Part shown: positions 16,858 to 26,044 of the stretch, in pieces | How positions within the stretch are numbered: position 1 is the stretch's first letter | Layout: each line of letters opens with the position of its first letter | Assembly (NCBI GenBank): GCA_964492485.1 | Contig: CAZBKM010000010.1 | Location: forward strand, 1-64,000 | Length of the DNA stretch: 64,000 nucleotides | Origin: UBA5336 sp964492485 | Lineage (GTDB): Bacteria > Pseudomonadota > Alphaproteobacteria > Caulobacterales > Hyphomonadaceae | Direction: 5' to 3' | Position numbers and translations under genes: made by a program | Notes under the pieces: generated by a model | Seen by the model: the letters and a program-made list of their open reading frames with translations, nothing else | The model's database searches: none | Told to the model about the DNA's origin: nothing

Positions 16858-19760
16858 CCCTTGGCCCGATCGTTTTCCTGGCACCCTGGGCGCTCGCAGG
16901 GCTCGCCCTGCTTCCGGCGATCTGGTGGGTATTGCGTGCCACGCCCCCCGCACCCCGCCGGGCGGAGCTGCCATCCCTGCGCCTTCTCGACACCGTGGCC
17001 GACCAGGAGGAAACGCCCGCGCGTACGCCCTGGTGGCTGCTGGCCCTGCGTCTCGCGGCGGCGGCACTCGCCAGCCTCGGTCTGGCCCAACCCGTCTACG
17101 AACCAGGCCCCCGCCCGGGAGACGCGCCAGCCTTGGAGGGCCCGCTCCTGGTCGTACTCGACGATGGATGGACCGCCGCGCCACGCTGGCAGGATCTGAC
17201 CCGCGCCGTGCGGGCCGAGTTGCAACGGATCGACCGGGACACCGGGGTGCACCTTCTTCGCACGGCTCACGACGACGCGGCCAATGGCCCCGGCATAAGG
17301 CGCACACGCGACGAGATCGACCGACAGGTGGCCTCGCTCTCGCCGGTGCCCTGGGAGGTCGACCGCGCCGCAGCCCTCGCCCGGCTCGAGGCAAGCGATC
17401 TGGCGCCCGGACGCATCCTGTATGCCAGTGACGGGCTGGACCGGCCCGACCGACAGGGGCTCGATGGCGCGGGGTTCGCCGCTGCCCTGGCCGACCGCGC
17501 ACCCCTGACCGTTTTCGCGGCGCCCCCACGTGGGATTGCCGCGCTGACCGGTCTCGACAGCACGGCGGACGGGATCGCCGTGCGTGCCATTCGTCCGGAA
17601 GGCGCGCGCGCTCTGGGCGCCGAAACCGCCCGCGAACCCTTCGTGACCGCGCGCACGCTCGATGGCGACGCGCTCGCCAGTGCGCCGGTCGAGTTCGAGG
17701 ATGGCGCACCGGAGGGCAGTGCCCGGTTCAGCCTGCCCGCAGCCGCCCTGTCGCGGATCAACCGATTCGAGGTTACCGATGCCCGCGGCGCCGGGCTGGT
17801 CTGGCTCTGGGACAGTGCGGCACGGCAGCGGCGTGTGGCAGTCATCGCCGGTCAGCAGGAAGGCCAGCCGCTCCTGTCGGACACCCACTATGTGCGCCAG
17901 GCACTCGCCCCGTTCGCGAGCCTCCTGGAGACCGACCTTGCAGGCGCCATCGCCGCCGAGCCCGATGCGATCATCCTGGCCGATTTCGGGGCGCTCCTGC
18001 CAGCAGACCGCGACGCGCTCGACGCGTGGATCCGGGGTGGCGGAGTCCTGATCCGCTTCGCCGGTCCGAAAATGGCGGCCAGCAACAACCGGCTTGTGCC
18101 GACACCGCTTCGTCCCGCGTCGCGCGCCTTCGGGGGTGCGCTGGCGTGGGACCAGCCGCAAACGCTGGCGGCGTTTCCCGAAACCTCGCCCTTCGCCGAC
18201 CTGCGCCCGCCGGCGGACGCCGTCGTTCGCCGCCAGGTGCTCGCCCAGCCGGCCCCGGACCTTGCAGGCAAGACCTGGGCCCGGCTGGAGGATGGGTCGC
18301 CCCTGGTGACCGCCGAACGCCGGGACCGGGGCGCCGTGATCCTCTTCCATGTCACGGCCGGTCCCGATTGGTCGGACCTGCCATATACGGGCGCGTTCGC
18401 CGAAATGCTCCGCCGTTCGATTGCGGCGGGACAGGGTGGTACAGAGCGCAATGGGCGCGGCACCTATGTACCCGAGCGCGTGCTTGACGGCTTCGGCACG
18501 CTGACGCCTCCCGGGGCGGAAGCCGCGCCCCTGGCGGCCGAAGACATCGCGGGTACGCGCCCCTCGCCCACCCATCCTCCAGGCCTCTACCGGGGTCCGG
18601 CAGGCACGAGGGCCCTCAACGCCGCGGCCGGCGCGGCCCTCGCCGACATCACCGACTGGCCCGCCAGCGCAACCCTGATGGGCGACGCCGCGACCCGCCG
18701 CATGGGGTTTGCAGGCGGGCTCCTGGCCGCCGCGCTCGCCTTGCTTGCCATCGATCTGGCCCTGGCGCTGGCGCTGGCAGGGCGCCTGCGACGCCGCAGC
18801 CCCCCCGGGACGGGCGCATCACCGGGACGCGCGGACCGGCGGGCCGTGCGAACCGCCGCCGCGCTGATCGGGGGGCTGATCCTCCTGCCTCTTCTCGAGC
18901 CGGCCCAGGCGCAATCGTCTGCACCGGGCACGCGGGCCAGTCCGGACCGTTCGCCTGCACTGTCAAAGGAAGCGCAGGCGGCCACCAACATGCGCTTCGC
19001 CTATATCGAAACCGGAGATGCAGAGCGCGACGCACGGACCCGGGCCGGTCTGCAGGGCCTGTCGCGTGTCCTGTATCTTCGCACGTCCGTGGAACCCGCC
19101 GATCCACATGGCGTGGACCCGGCCACGGATGCGCTCGTCCTCTACCCCCTTGTCTATTACGCCGTTCCGGAAGACGGTGCGCCACTGAACGAAGCCGCCA
19201 TCGCGGGTCTGAATGCCTATCTCCGCGCCGGTGGCGCCCTCGTGATCGACACCGCGCGCGGCGGCGACCCTTCGGCTCGCGGCGATCCCGCCTTTCTGTC
19301 AGACCGGCTCACGGGTCTCGACACCCCACCCCTGGGACCCGTGCCGGACGACCATGTACTGACCAAGAGCTTTTACCTGATCGACGGCTTCCCCGGACGC
19401 TATGACACCGGGCGGCTATGGATCGACAGCAGCGGCGCCGGCGGTGACGGCGTTGCCGGGCTGTTCGTGGGCGACAATGACTGGATCGGCGCCTGGGCCG
19501 TGGACGAGCGGTCCCGCCCGCGCTTCAGCGTCGATGGCGGTGAGCGCCAGCGGGAAATGGCCTTCCGCTTCGGCATCAACCTCGTGATGTACGTGCTGAC
19601 GGGCAATTACAAGGCCGACCAGGTCCACATTCCCGCCCTGCTCGAACGCCTCGGCGCGCGCGACGGACCCCCGGGCACGGCTGAGGATGGCCGCAACGAC
19701 GAGCCTGCCTTCGATCTGGACCGCCTGCCCCGCAGTCTGCAGGACGGGGGGCCGCGCTGA
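16854..19760 (+). CDS. large membrane protein with BatA-like N-terminus and C-terminal DUF4159
   Basis: This protein has 968 residues. The N-terminus has the BatA-type pair of membrane helices (PIVFLAPWALAGLALLPAIW and WWLLALRLAAAALASLGLA). The middle is a large periplasmic region with VWA- and GATase1-like segments (ALLPADRDALDAWIRGGGVL). A third helix lies near residue 625. DUF4159 occupies the last quarter from about residue 705 (FAYIETGD, VLYPLVYYAVPEDG, LRAGGALVIDT). The ATGA overlap with the DUF58 gene fixes the start, and it shares TGATG with the next gene. It likely forms the membrane receptor of the MoxR system. Confidence 0.88.
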   Translation: MTLGPIVFLAPWALAGLALLPAIWWVLRATPPAPRRAELPSLRLLDTVADQEETPARTPWWLLALRLAAAALASLGLAQPVYEPGPRPGDAPALEGPLLVVLDDGWTAAPRWQDLTRAVRAELQRIDRDTGVHLLRTAHDDAANGPGIRRTRDEIDRQVASLSPVPWEVDRAAALARLEASDLAPGRILYASDGLDRPDRQGLDGAGFAAALADRAPLTVFAAPPRGIAALTGLDSTADGIAVRAIRPEGARALGAETAREPFVTARTLDGDALASAPVEFEDGAPEGSARFSLPAAALSRINRFEVTDARGAGLVWLWDSAARQRRVAVIAGQQEGQPLLSDTHYVRQALAPFASLLETDLAGAIAAEPDAIILADFGALLPADRDALDAWIRGGGVLIRFAGPKMAASNNRLVPTPLRPASRAFGGALAWDQPQTLAAFPETSPFADLRPPADAVVRRQVLAQPAPDLAGKTWARLEDGSPLVTAERRDRGAVILFHVTAGPDWSDLPYTGAFAEMLRRSIAAGQGGTERNGRGTYVPERVLDGFGTLTPPGAEAAPLAAEDIAGTRPSPTHPPGLYRGPAGTRALNAAAGAALADITDWPASATLMGDAATRRMGFAGGLLAAALALLAIDLALALALAGRLRRRSPPGTGASPGRADRRAVRTAAALIGGLILLPLLEPAQAQSSAPGTRASPDRSPALSKEAQAATNMRFAYIETGDAERDARTRAGLQGLSRVLYLRTSVEPADPHGVDPATDALVLYPLVYYAVPEDGAPLNEAAIAGLNAYLRAGGALVIDTARGGDPSARGDPAFLSDRLTGLDTPPLGPVPDDHVLTKSFYLIDGFPGRYDTGRLWIDSSGAGGDGVAGLFVGDNDWIGAWAVDERSRPRFSVDGGERQREMAFRFGINLVMYVLTGNYKADQVHIPALLERLGARDGPPGTAEDGRNDEPAFDLDRLPRSLQDGGPR

Positions 19761-21802
19761 TGGACGGGCTGGTCAACGTCACGCGCCTGGGCGCCGATCC
19801 GCTTCTGGGCGGCCCTGTGCTGTGGGTGGCGGCGAGCCTCGTTGCCCTGGCATGGCTCGGCTACCTCGTCCTGCGCGGGAAGGCCTGGCTCAGCCGGGCG
19901 ATCGGCCTTGTGGTCCTGGGCGTTGCGATTGCCAATCCGACCCTGGTCGAAGAGGACCGGGAGCCGCTGACATCGGTCGCGGCGCTGGTGCTGGACCGTT
20001 CCGACAGCATGGACTTTGGCGACCGGGCCGAAGCCGCACGCCGCGCCTTCGATGCCCTGCGCGCCAGACTGGAGTCGATGGAGTCACTCGAGGTGCGCAT
20101 CGCGGAGCCGGCCCGTTCGCCGGACGGAACCCGCCTCTTTTCCGCACTCGACGCCTTGATGGCCGATGTGCCGCGCGACCGGGTTGCCGGGGCGATACTG
20201 GTGACCGACGGGCAGGTCCACGACCTACCCGATCCGCCCGGGCGTGCGAGCGACCTGGGTCCGATCCATTCGGTCATCGTCGGCGATCCGGACCAGGGCG
20301 ACCGCCGTATCGAGATTGTCGACGGTCCGAGCTTCGGGATCGTCGGAGAGTTGGCCCAGGTCGTTCTGCGGGTCGAGGATCCGGACGGCGGATCCGTGCC
20401 CGTGTCGGTCTCGCTCAATGGCGGGACGGCCCAGGAGATGACGGTCACGGCCGGGCGCGATACGCCCATTCCGGTGGAAGTCGCCCGGCGCGGCGCGAAC
20501 TATCTGGTGGTGGAAACGCCAGCCGGGCGGGAAGAGCTGACCCTTGCCAACAACCGCGCTGCGACAAGCATATCGGGCGTTCGCGACCGGCTGCGCGTGC
20601 TCCTGATCACAGGGAAGCCAAACGCGGCGGGACGGACCTGGCGAGACCTGCTGAAATCTGATCCGCAAGTGGATTTGGTGCACTTCACCATATTGCGTCC
20701 ACCCCACAAGCTGGATGTGACCCCGATCGACGAACTGGCGCTGATCCAGTTTCCCACCCGCGAACTGTTCGAGGAAAAGCTGTCCGAGTTCGACCTGGTG
20801 ATCTTTGACCAGTACGAGCGCCGGGGCGTCGTCACCCAGAGCTATCTTGCCAACATGGCAAGATATGTGGACGAGGGTGGCGCACTGATGATCGTCGCAG
20901 GCGAGGCCTTTGCCGGACCTGGCAGCCTGGCGCGGACACCGCTCGCCAGCGTCCTGCCGGCGGCACCGACCGGCGAGGTCGACATCGGACGTTTCCTGCC
21001 TGCCATCTCGGCCGCCGGCGGTCGCCACACCGTTACCGCGCCCCTGGCGGGGCGCGACTGGGGCGGCTGGCTGCGCCATGTGGGCGCCGAGGCGTCGGCC
21101 GGGGATGTTCTGATGGAAACGCCTGAGGGCGCACCCCTCCTTGTGCTTGACCGGGTCGGAGAGGGCCGCGTCGGACTGATGCTCTCCGACCAGATCTGGC
21201 TGTGGGCCCGGGGATATGAGGGCGGCGGCCCATTCTCGGAGCTCATTCGCAGAATGGTGCACTGGATGATGAAGGAACCGGAACTGGAGGAGCGTCAGCT
21301 CTCCCTGACCGCCTCGGACGGGACCGCGCGGATCAACCTGCGTACCCTTGCCGACGAGGCACCGCCCCTGACCCTGGAAACGCCGGAGGGACGACGCCTG
21401 TCACCCGACTGGACGGCCGATGGTCCCGGCCGGTTCACCGCCAGCGCACCCCTGGAGACGCTGGGCGTCTACCGCGCGGAGGCGGGCGGGCTCTCCGCCA
21501 TCGTACTGAACGGTCCGGCGAATCCGCGCGAATTCCGGGATCTGGAGGCCAGTCCCGATCTGCTGGCCCCGGTGGCCGAGGCCACGGGCGGCGCAGTGCT
21601 CAGCCGACCCGACGGATCGCCCCCGGACGTGAGGCAGGTGGGGCCGCGCGGGACGGCGGCGGGCAATGACTGGCTCGGTCTGCGCCAACGCGATGCCTAT
21701 GCGGTGCGGGCCTCGACCAGCCGGCCGCTTGCGCCAGCCTGGCTGTATGCGTTGGCGGTCTCACTGATCCTGCTCTTTGCCTGGCGGCGAGAGGGTCGCT
21801 AG
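19760..21802 (+). CDS. VWA-like / glutamine amidotransferase-like membrane protein of the MoxR operon
   Basis: This 680-residue protein has N-terminal helices (GPVLWVAASLVALAWLGYLV; AIGLVVLGVAIANPTLV). A VWA-like domain contains a MIDAS-type DxSxS at LDRSDSMDFG, and ILVTDGQVHD follows. A Ig-like stretch and a GATase1-like domain come next (LRVLLITGKPNAAGRTWRDL, YVDEGGALMIVAGEAF). A C-terminal helix (AWLYALAVSLILLFAW) anchors the end. It overlaps the DUF4159 gene by one base and closes the operon. Its TAG stop coincides with the edge of a repeat hairpin. Function is inferred only from partnership with MoxR. Confidence 0.85.
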   Translation: MDGLVNVTRLGADPLLGGPVLWVAASLVALAWLGYLVLRGKAWLSRAIGLVVLGVAIANPTLVEEDREPLTSVAALVLDRSDSMDFGDRAEAARRAFDALRARLESMESLEVRIAEPARSPDGTRLFSALDALMADVPRDRVAGAILVTDGQVHDLPDPPGRASDLGPIHSVIVGDPDQGDRRIEIVDGPSFGIVGELAQVVLRVEDPDGGSVPVSVSLNGGTAQEMTVTAGRDTPIPVEVARRGANYLVVETPAGREELTLANNRAATSISGVRDRLRVLLITGKPNAAGRTWRDLLKSDPQVDLVHFTILRPPHKLDVTPIDELALIQFPTRELFEEKLSEFDLVIFDQYERRGVVTQSYLANMARYVDEGGALMIVAGEAFAGPGSLARTPLASVLPAAPTGEVDIGRFLPAISAAGGRHTVTAPLAGRDWGGWLRHVGAEASAGDVLMETPEGAPLLVLDRVGEGRVGLMLSDQIWLWARGYEGGGPFSELIRRMVHWMMKEPELEERQLSLTASDGTARINLRTLADEAPPLTLETPEGRRLSPDWTADGPGRFTASAPLETLGVYRAEAGGLSAIVLNGPANPREFRDLEASPDLLAPVAEATGGAVLSRPDGSPPDVRQVGPRGTAAGNDWLGLRQRDAYAVRASTSRPLAPAWLYALAVSLILLFAWRREGR

Positions 21803-21880
21803 CGCATTTTCATGAGCGGGAACCGTATTGCGTTGGGCAGATACCCCAAGAGCGAGCTGTGGCACATCTTCACCGGATCT
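21801..21880 (+). repeat. dispersed repeat, family 2, partial/diverged copy
   Basis: The left edge TAGCGCATTTTCA resembles the edge of the 50275-50312 palindrome read in reverse (TAGCGCATCTTCA), and it supplies the stop codon of the VWA-like gene. Further right, GGCACATCTTCACCGGATCTG resembles the 50274-50300 segment. The copy is diverged and lacks a perfect stem. Confidence 0.5.
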
Positions 21881-22397
21881 GATCGCCTGGCAAAAGCGCG
21901 CGTGCCGCGTGCGGGTCCGCCACGACGGCCCCCTGCACCGCTTCGACGCCGCGCGCCAGTGCTCTCAGCATGATCCGCGCGGGATCCTGTGGGCCGGGCA
22001 TCGCGATCACGCCGGGCGCCACGGTCTCAAAGCCGATGCGTCCGAAATAGGCTGGCGCCCCGATAAGCAGGGCCACCGGCCAGCCCTCCGCAAGGCCCGC
22101 CTCCAGCGCCGCCTCGGTCACCTTGAGACCAAGCGCAGCCCCCCGATGGCTTGGCGCCACGGCCACGGGACCGTAAAACAGGGCCGGCAGCCCACCGATC
22201 CGGATCGGCCACACCCGGCATACCGCCACCACGCCGCCACCATCGAGCGCCACCCGGTTCACCGCCGGAAGCGAACGGCTGAACTCCCGCAGCCTTTCGG
22301 CGGTCTTGGCAAAGTGGCCGGGCCCGAACGTGGCGTCGAAAAGGGCTTCGATGGCCTCGCCATGGCGGGCCGGACTTTCTGGTGCGATCTCGATCAT
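21870..22397 (-). CDS. GNAT family N-acetyltransferase (YhbS-like)
   Basis: This 175-residue acetyltransferase has the GNAT acetyl-CoA loop in YGPVAVAPSHRGAALGLKVT. ALLIGAPAYFGRIGFETVAPG follows, typical of the YhbS branch (the yF-x-r-xGFe motif). Substrate is unknown; small molecules or protein N-termini are possible. It stands alone between the MoxR operon (convergent) and the SDR gene (divergent). Confidence 0.88.
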   Translation of the reverse strand: MIEIAPESPARHGEAIEALFDATFGPGHFAKTAERLREFSRSLPAVNRVALDGGGVVAVCRVWPIRIGGLPALFYGPVAVAPSHRGAALGLKVTEAALEAGLAEGWPVALLIGAPAYFGRIGFETVAPGVIAMPGPQDPARIMLRALARGVEAVQGAVVADPHAARALLPGDQIR

Positions 22398-22545
22398 CGC
22401 GGCGGATTAGGGCTTCGGGCTTGCCCGCGCAACCGGGTTTCCGCCATACCGTCAGCTGGAAGGTCGCGGCGGGCCACGACGGGCCGGAACGTGCCTATGC
22501 GGACCGGTCGCCGTGACCCGAACCGAAGACAGATGGAGAGAGACG

Positions 22546-23463
22546 ATGGGCGTACTGGACGGACGTGTGGTCCTGATCACTGGCGGCGGAAACGGCATCG
22601 GGCGCGAATGTGCCCTGCTGGCCGCGCGCGAAGGTGCGAAGGTGGTGGTCAATGATCTGGGCGGTGGCCTCAAGGGCGAGGATAGCGGCGACGCCGGCCC
22701 CGCCGAGGCCGTGGCACAGGAAATCCGCGCCGCCGGCGGGGAAGCGGTGTCCAATTCCGACAGCGTGACCGACTACAGGGCCGTCGAGGGCATGATCGAA
22801 CAGGCCCGCGACAGTTTCGGGGGCCTGCACGCCGTGGTCAATCCGGCCGGGATCCTGCGCGATACCATGTTCCACAAGATGGACGAGGCGGACTGGAAAG
22901 CCGTCATCGACGTGCACCTGCACGGCTCGTTCAACGTTACGCGTGCGGCTGTCGACCTGTTTCGCGAGCAGGAGGATGGCAGCTTCGTGCTCTTCACCTC
23001 GACGTCGGGCCTCATCGGCAATATCGGCCAGGCCAATTACGCTGCTGCCAAGATGGGCATCGCCGGGCTCTCGCGGATCGTGGCCATGGAGGGCGCGCGC
23101 AAGAATGTGCGCTCCAACATCATCGCGCCTTTCGCCTGGACCCGCATGATCGCCTCGATCCCCGTCAAGGACGAGGAAGGCGCCAAGCGTGTGGAGCGGA
23201 TCAAGAACAGCATGCGCGCAGACCAGGTGGCGCAATTGGCCATCGCGCTGTGCGCGGAGCGATCCAGCCACGTCTCCGGACAGATCTTTGGCGTGCGGGG
23301 CAATGAGGTCATCCTGTTCGACCAGCCTCGCCCGCGCCGCTCCCTTGCGCGGCTGGAGGGATGGTCGCCCGACAGCCTGATCGAACAGGCGTTTCCGGCC
23401 ATGCAGGCCGATTTTTTCGATCTGGGCGCCACGGCCAGCGTGTTCCCTTACGACCCGGTTTAA
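22546..23463 (+). CDS. short-chain dehydrogenase, MFE-2-like 3-hydroxyacyl-CoA dehydrogenase type
   Basis: This 305-residue NAD(P)-binding SDR has TGGGNGIG, VVVNDLGGGLKG, and the catalytic Ser/Tyr/Lys in STSGLIGNIGQANYAAAKMG. The NDLGGGxxG segment and the length resemble the dehydrogenase part of peroxisomal multifunctional enzyme 2, so a fatty-acid 3-hydroxyacyl-CoA or steroid substrate is likely. The usual NNAG is NPAG here. I chose ATG 22546 after GGAGAGAG. The TAA stop is the first base set of a repeat hairpin. Confidence 0.88.
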   Translation: MGVLDGRVVLITGGGNGIGRECALLAAREGAKVVVNDLGGGLKGEDSGDAGPAEAVAQEIRAAGGEAVSNSDSVTDYRAVEGMIEQARDSFGGLHAVVNPAGILRDTMFHKMDEADWKAVIDVHLHGSFNVTRAAVDLFREQEDGSFVLFTSTSGLIGNIGQANYAAAKMGIAGLSRIVAMEGARKNVRSNIIAPFAWTRMIASIPVKDEEGAKRVERIKNSMRADQVAQLAIALCAERSSHVSGQIFGVRGNEVILFDQPRPRRSLARLEGWSPDSLIEQAFPAMQADFFDLGATASVFPYDPV

Positions 23464-23560
23464 AGCGACGGTCTATCGTTTCGCTCCAGGCCGTCGCTTT
23501 ACATCGTTGGTCTTGCACAAGTCTACGGTCGCAACCGAGTCCGTTTGCCGCGACTTGCTT
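23461..23560 (+). repeat. dispersed intergenic repeat, family 1, copy C, with terminal hairpin
   Basis: This is the best-preserved hairpin of the family. TAAAGCGACGG (23461-23471) pairs perfectly with CCGTCGCTTTA (23491-23501) around a 19-base loop. The following 60 bases match copies A, B and D (ACATCGTTGGTCTTGC, CGCAACCGAGTCCGTTTGC). The outer TAA is the SDR stop codon. The A-flanked and T-flanked stem could serve as a bidirectional terminator. Confidence 0.85.
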
Positions 23561-23648
23561 CAGATCGATGAATGGGAAGGGACGTCCGTCGCGCGACCGC
23601 CAAGATCAAGCCCAGGGCCGGGAAAGACTGCCCGGCCCTGTTTCAGGA

Positions 23649-24152
23649 TCAGCTTGCCGTCTCGTCGCTGGACGCCGACAGGTCCTGTGCCATCTTGCTG
23701 GCGAACCGGCGCGAGGCGCGGCGGGCATCCTGCCAGGTGGAGCTGCCGCGCACCTGCCGGATGTCGGTCTCGTACCAGTCATAGCTGACGTCAGCCACGG
23801 CCTCGCCCGCCTCATCGAAGGCTGTGCCCGTGAATGAGGCGCCGCCGATCGAGATGGAGCGGATTGCGTCCAGGCCCGGCTGGTCACCCAATTGCTTGAA
23901 GGTCGGCCGGTTGGGTTTGGCATCCTCGATCACGACGGTAATGCGGGCGGCGTCCGCGCCCTGCTTTTCGAGCGCGCGCTCGAGATCGGCGATGACGTCG
24001 TCGCGAAGATAGTCGCCCTCGCGCGTCCCGTAATCCTCTTCCAGCTTCTCCTGAAAGGCCTCCGAAAAGGACACCTCGATCTGCGTTGCCCAGGCGGCGG
24101 GCGCATAGACCAGTGCCATCATCACACCGACCAGGCTGTAACGTCCAAGCAT
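23649..24152 (-). CDS. exported protein of unknown function
   Basis: This protein has 167 residues with a signal peptide (GRYSLVGVMMALVYAPAAWA) and probable cleavage before TQIEV. The mature part is acidic and mixed alpha/beta: VSFSEAFQEKLEEDYG, DDVIADLERALEKQGA, ARITVVIEDAKPNRPTF, then TAFDEAGEAVADVSYDWYE. It ends with DARRASRRFASKMAQDL. AGGAGG six bases before ATG 24152 decides the start. I do not recognise the family. The pattern resembles small periplasmic proteins that assemble beta-sandwich domains. Confidence 0.75.
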   Translation of the reverse strand: MLGRYSLVGVMMALVYAPAAWATQIEVSFSEAFQEKLEEDYGTREGDYLRDDVIADLERALEKQGADAARITVVIEDAKPNRPTFKQLGDQPGLDAIRSISIGGASFTGTAFDEAGEAVADVSYDWYETDIRQVRGSSTWQDARRASRRFASKMAQDLSASSDETAS

Positions 24153-24237
24153 GTCATGCCTCCTGCATCTGCCAGACATGACCCAAGGGTGGGGCCGGCG
24201 CCGCGATCCGACAACTCAATTCTGCATGAGCCGCGTC

Positions 24238-24492
24238 TCAGTCGCGGTCGTCGTCCTCGTCCCGGTCGCCATCGCCGGGCATCACGGCACCGGCCGCCGC
24301 ACCCGTGGTGCGCACGGCGCCCTCGGCCACATCGCCTGTTGCCCTGACCGCACCCTCGGCCACGTCTCCCGCGACAGAGGCCGCGAGACAGCCCGACAGG
24401 ACCGGCAGGGCCATGGCGGCGGCCGCCAGAGCGAGGCGCGGGGGACAAACCGCTCCCAACCGGCGAAGAGGGGCGAAAACAAATTGTGACAT
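24238..24492 (-). CDS. small lipoprotein with internal repeats
   Basis: This 84-residue protein has a lipoprotein signal ending in LSGC (Cys35). The short mature part is built of near-repeats: GDVAEGAVRAT, GDVAEGAVRTT, GAAAGAVMPG. It ends in an acidic run of Asp, Glu and Arg. Small Ala/Gly-rich lipoproteins like this are common in alphaproteobacterial envelopes and mostly uncharacterised. I chose ATG 24492 to place the signal at the N-terminus. Confidence 0.65.
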   Translation of the reverse strand: MSQFVFAPLRRLGAVCPPRLALAAAAMALPVLSGCLAASVAGDVAEGAVRATGDVAEGAVRTTGAAAGAVMPGDGDRDEDDDRD

Positions 24493-24534
24493 GGCCTTGG
24501 CTTGCCCGAACCGGGCACCGCGCGCAAGCGCCCA

Positions 24535-24572
24535 GCGCATCTTCCAGTCAACCGGGTTCGGTCAAGATGCGC
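24535..24572. repeat. palindromic repeat, family 2
   Basis: GCGCATCTT (24535-24543) pairs with AAGATGCGC (24564-24572) around a 20-base loop. It has the same 38-base length and arms as the element at 50275-50312. It sits upstream of the small lipoprotein gene; the rest of the gap to 24665 holds no gene. Confidence 0.8.
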
Positions 24573-24665
24573 GGTCCTGTCGTCGAGCATGGGCCAGGCG
24601 CCAACCGGGTTTCATGTCACACGAAGATACGCCTCAAGCGCTGGTCCGCTTGCTCCGAACTTGTT

Positions 24666-25361
24666 CTAGACGGTATCGACGAGCACGATTTCCGCGGGCG
24701 CGAGGCCTTCCAGCGTCAAGGACGTTCCCGGCGCCAGTGCCGCGCCGTCCCGGGCGGCCAGCCGCGCCCCGTTGAGCTGCACCTGACCCGCCGCCAGGAC
24801 GAGATAACCACCGCGATCCGGCGGCAGGTCGTAGGTCAACGCCTGTCCGGGCTGAAGCGTCGCGCCAAGCACGCGCGAATCCTGATCGATCTCCAGCGCG
24901 CCTTCGTCGCCGAGACCGCTGGCCAGCACGGCCCACGCGCCGGCCCGGTCCGCCTTGGGGAAGCTGCGCGTGCCCCAGCGCGGGCGACCACCAGGCTGAC
25001 GCGGTTCGATCCAGAGCTGGAAGATCCGGGTCAGCCCGGGCTCCTGGTTCCACTCCGCATGGCGCACGCCCTCACCGGCGCTCATCACCTGGACATCGCC
25101 CGCGATCGTCCGGCCCTGGTTTCCGAGGGAGTCGGCATGGGTGATCGCGCCTTCGCGCACATAGGTGACGATCTCCATCGCGCGGTGACCATGGGGCGGG
25201 AACCCGGTGCCCGGCTGGATCGTGTCGTCGTTCCACACCCTGAGCCTGCCATGGCCCATGCGCGCAGGGTCGACATAGTTTGCAAAGGAGAAATGGTAGC
25301 GGGCGTCCAGCCAATCGGTCTGGAACCTGCCAAGCTCGCCGAAGCGTCGGATCTCGATCAT
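24666..25361 (-). CDS. pirin family protein (quercetinase YhhW-like)
   Basis: This 231-residue bicupin has the pirin N-terminal signature FPPHGHRAMEIVTYVREGAI, with metal-binding HxH...E, and HADSLGNQGRTIAGDVQVMS with later His/Glu ligands in GEGVRHAEWN. Some family members oxidise quercetin, others bind regulators, so the role is open. I chose ATG 25361 (MIEIRRFGELGRF), where the family begins. It lies downstream of queC and the queD-like gene on the same strand. Confidence 0.87.
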   Translation of the reverse strand: MIEIRRFGELGRFQTDWLDARYHFSFANYVDPARMGHGRLRVWNDDTIQPGTGFPPHGHRAMEIVTYVREGAITHADSLGNQGRTIAGDVQVMSAGEGVRHAEWNQEPGLTRIFQLWIEPRQPGGRPRWGTRSFPKADRAGAWAVLASGLGDEGALEIDQDSRVLGATLQPGQALTYDLPPDRGGYLVLAAGQVQLNGARLAARDGAALAPGTSLTLEGLAPAEIVLVDTV

Positions 25362-25521
25362 GGTCGCCTCCCTGGGCACGCCTGTCCTGTGGGGAAGCTG
25401 GGACCGGTCATCGTGCGGCGCTAGCCGCCTGGCCGGAAGCGCAGCGTTTCCAGTGTGGCGACAATCGGTCCTGCTGCCGGGTTCGCCGGGACACGCGGGC
25501 TCCGCGACAGCCACGGACCGT

Positions 25522-25947
25522 TCAGACGCCCGACGTCACCGACAGGCTACAGCGTTCGCCCAGGCTCGGCCGTTCCAGGGTCACGCGCTCCAGGCCCCGC
25601 ACGCGCGGCGCCAGATGATTGGCCACCCAGACACACAGACGTTCCAGCGTCGGCACCTCCAGCCCCGGCAGGTCATTGAGGAGCCTGTGGTCGAGCGCTT
25701 CGGCGGTCTCGGCCAGCGCCTGATTCAGGCTCGCGAAATCCTCCACCCATTCCATGCCCGGCTGCACCGTTCCCGCCACGGTGACCTCGATGCGGAAACT
25801 GTGACCGTGGACGTTGCGGTAGGGATGGCCATCGGGCTGGGTGCCCATGTAGTGGGCGGCCTCGAAGGTGGCGGCCTTGGTCAGGCGAAAGGTCTGGCCG
25901 GCCACTTCGAGCGGGGGCGATTGGAGCTCTTGCTTGTCCTTGATCAT
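25522..25947 (-). CDS. 6-pyruvoyl-tetrahydropterin synthase / QueD family, lacking the usual catalytic Cys
   Basis: This 141-residue T-fold enzyme sits 97 bases after queC. That points to 6-carboxytetrahydropterin synthesis for queuosine. Zinc ligands are H32 (FEAAHYM), H47 and H49 (HGH). True QueD proteins carry a catalytic Cys four residues before the first His of HGH; here the segment reads PYRNVHGH, with Tyr43 in that place. The C-terminal ERPSLGERCSL also differs from the usual ET..N..Y ending. It may be a COG0720 subfamily with another mechanism or substrate. I chose ATG 25947; the frame upstream is not family-like. Confidence 0.8.
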   Translation of the reverse strand: MIKDKQELQSPPLEVAGQTFRLTKAATFEAAHYMGTQPDGHPYRNVHGHSFRIEVTVAGTVQPGMEWVEDFASLNQALAETAEALDHRLLNDLPGLEVPTLERLCVWVANHLAPRVRGLERVTLERPSLGERCSLSVTSGV

Positions 25948-26044
25948 GGCGCAGGGCCTTGCGGGCAGTGGTCCATCGGGGCGAAGGGCATGGCGTTGCC
26001 GGAAAAGCACCCGCGTGTCCAGCCATGCTTTGCCGCAGCGAAAC

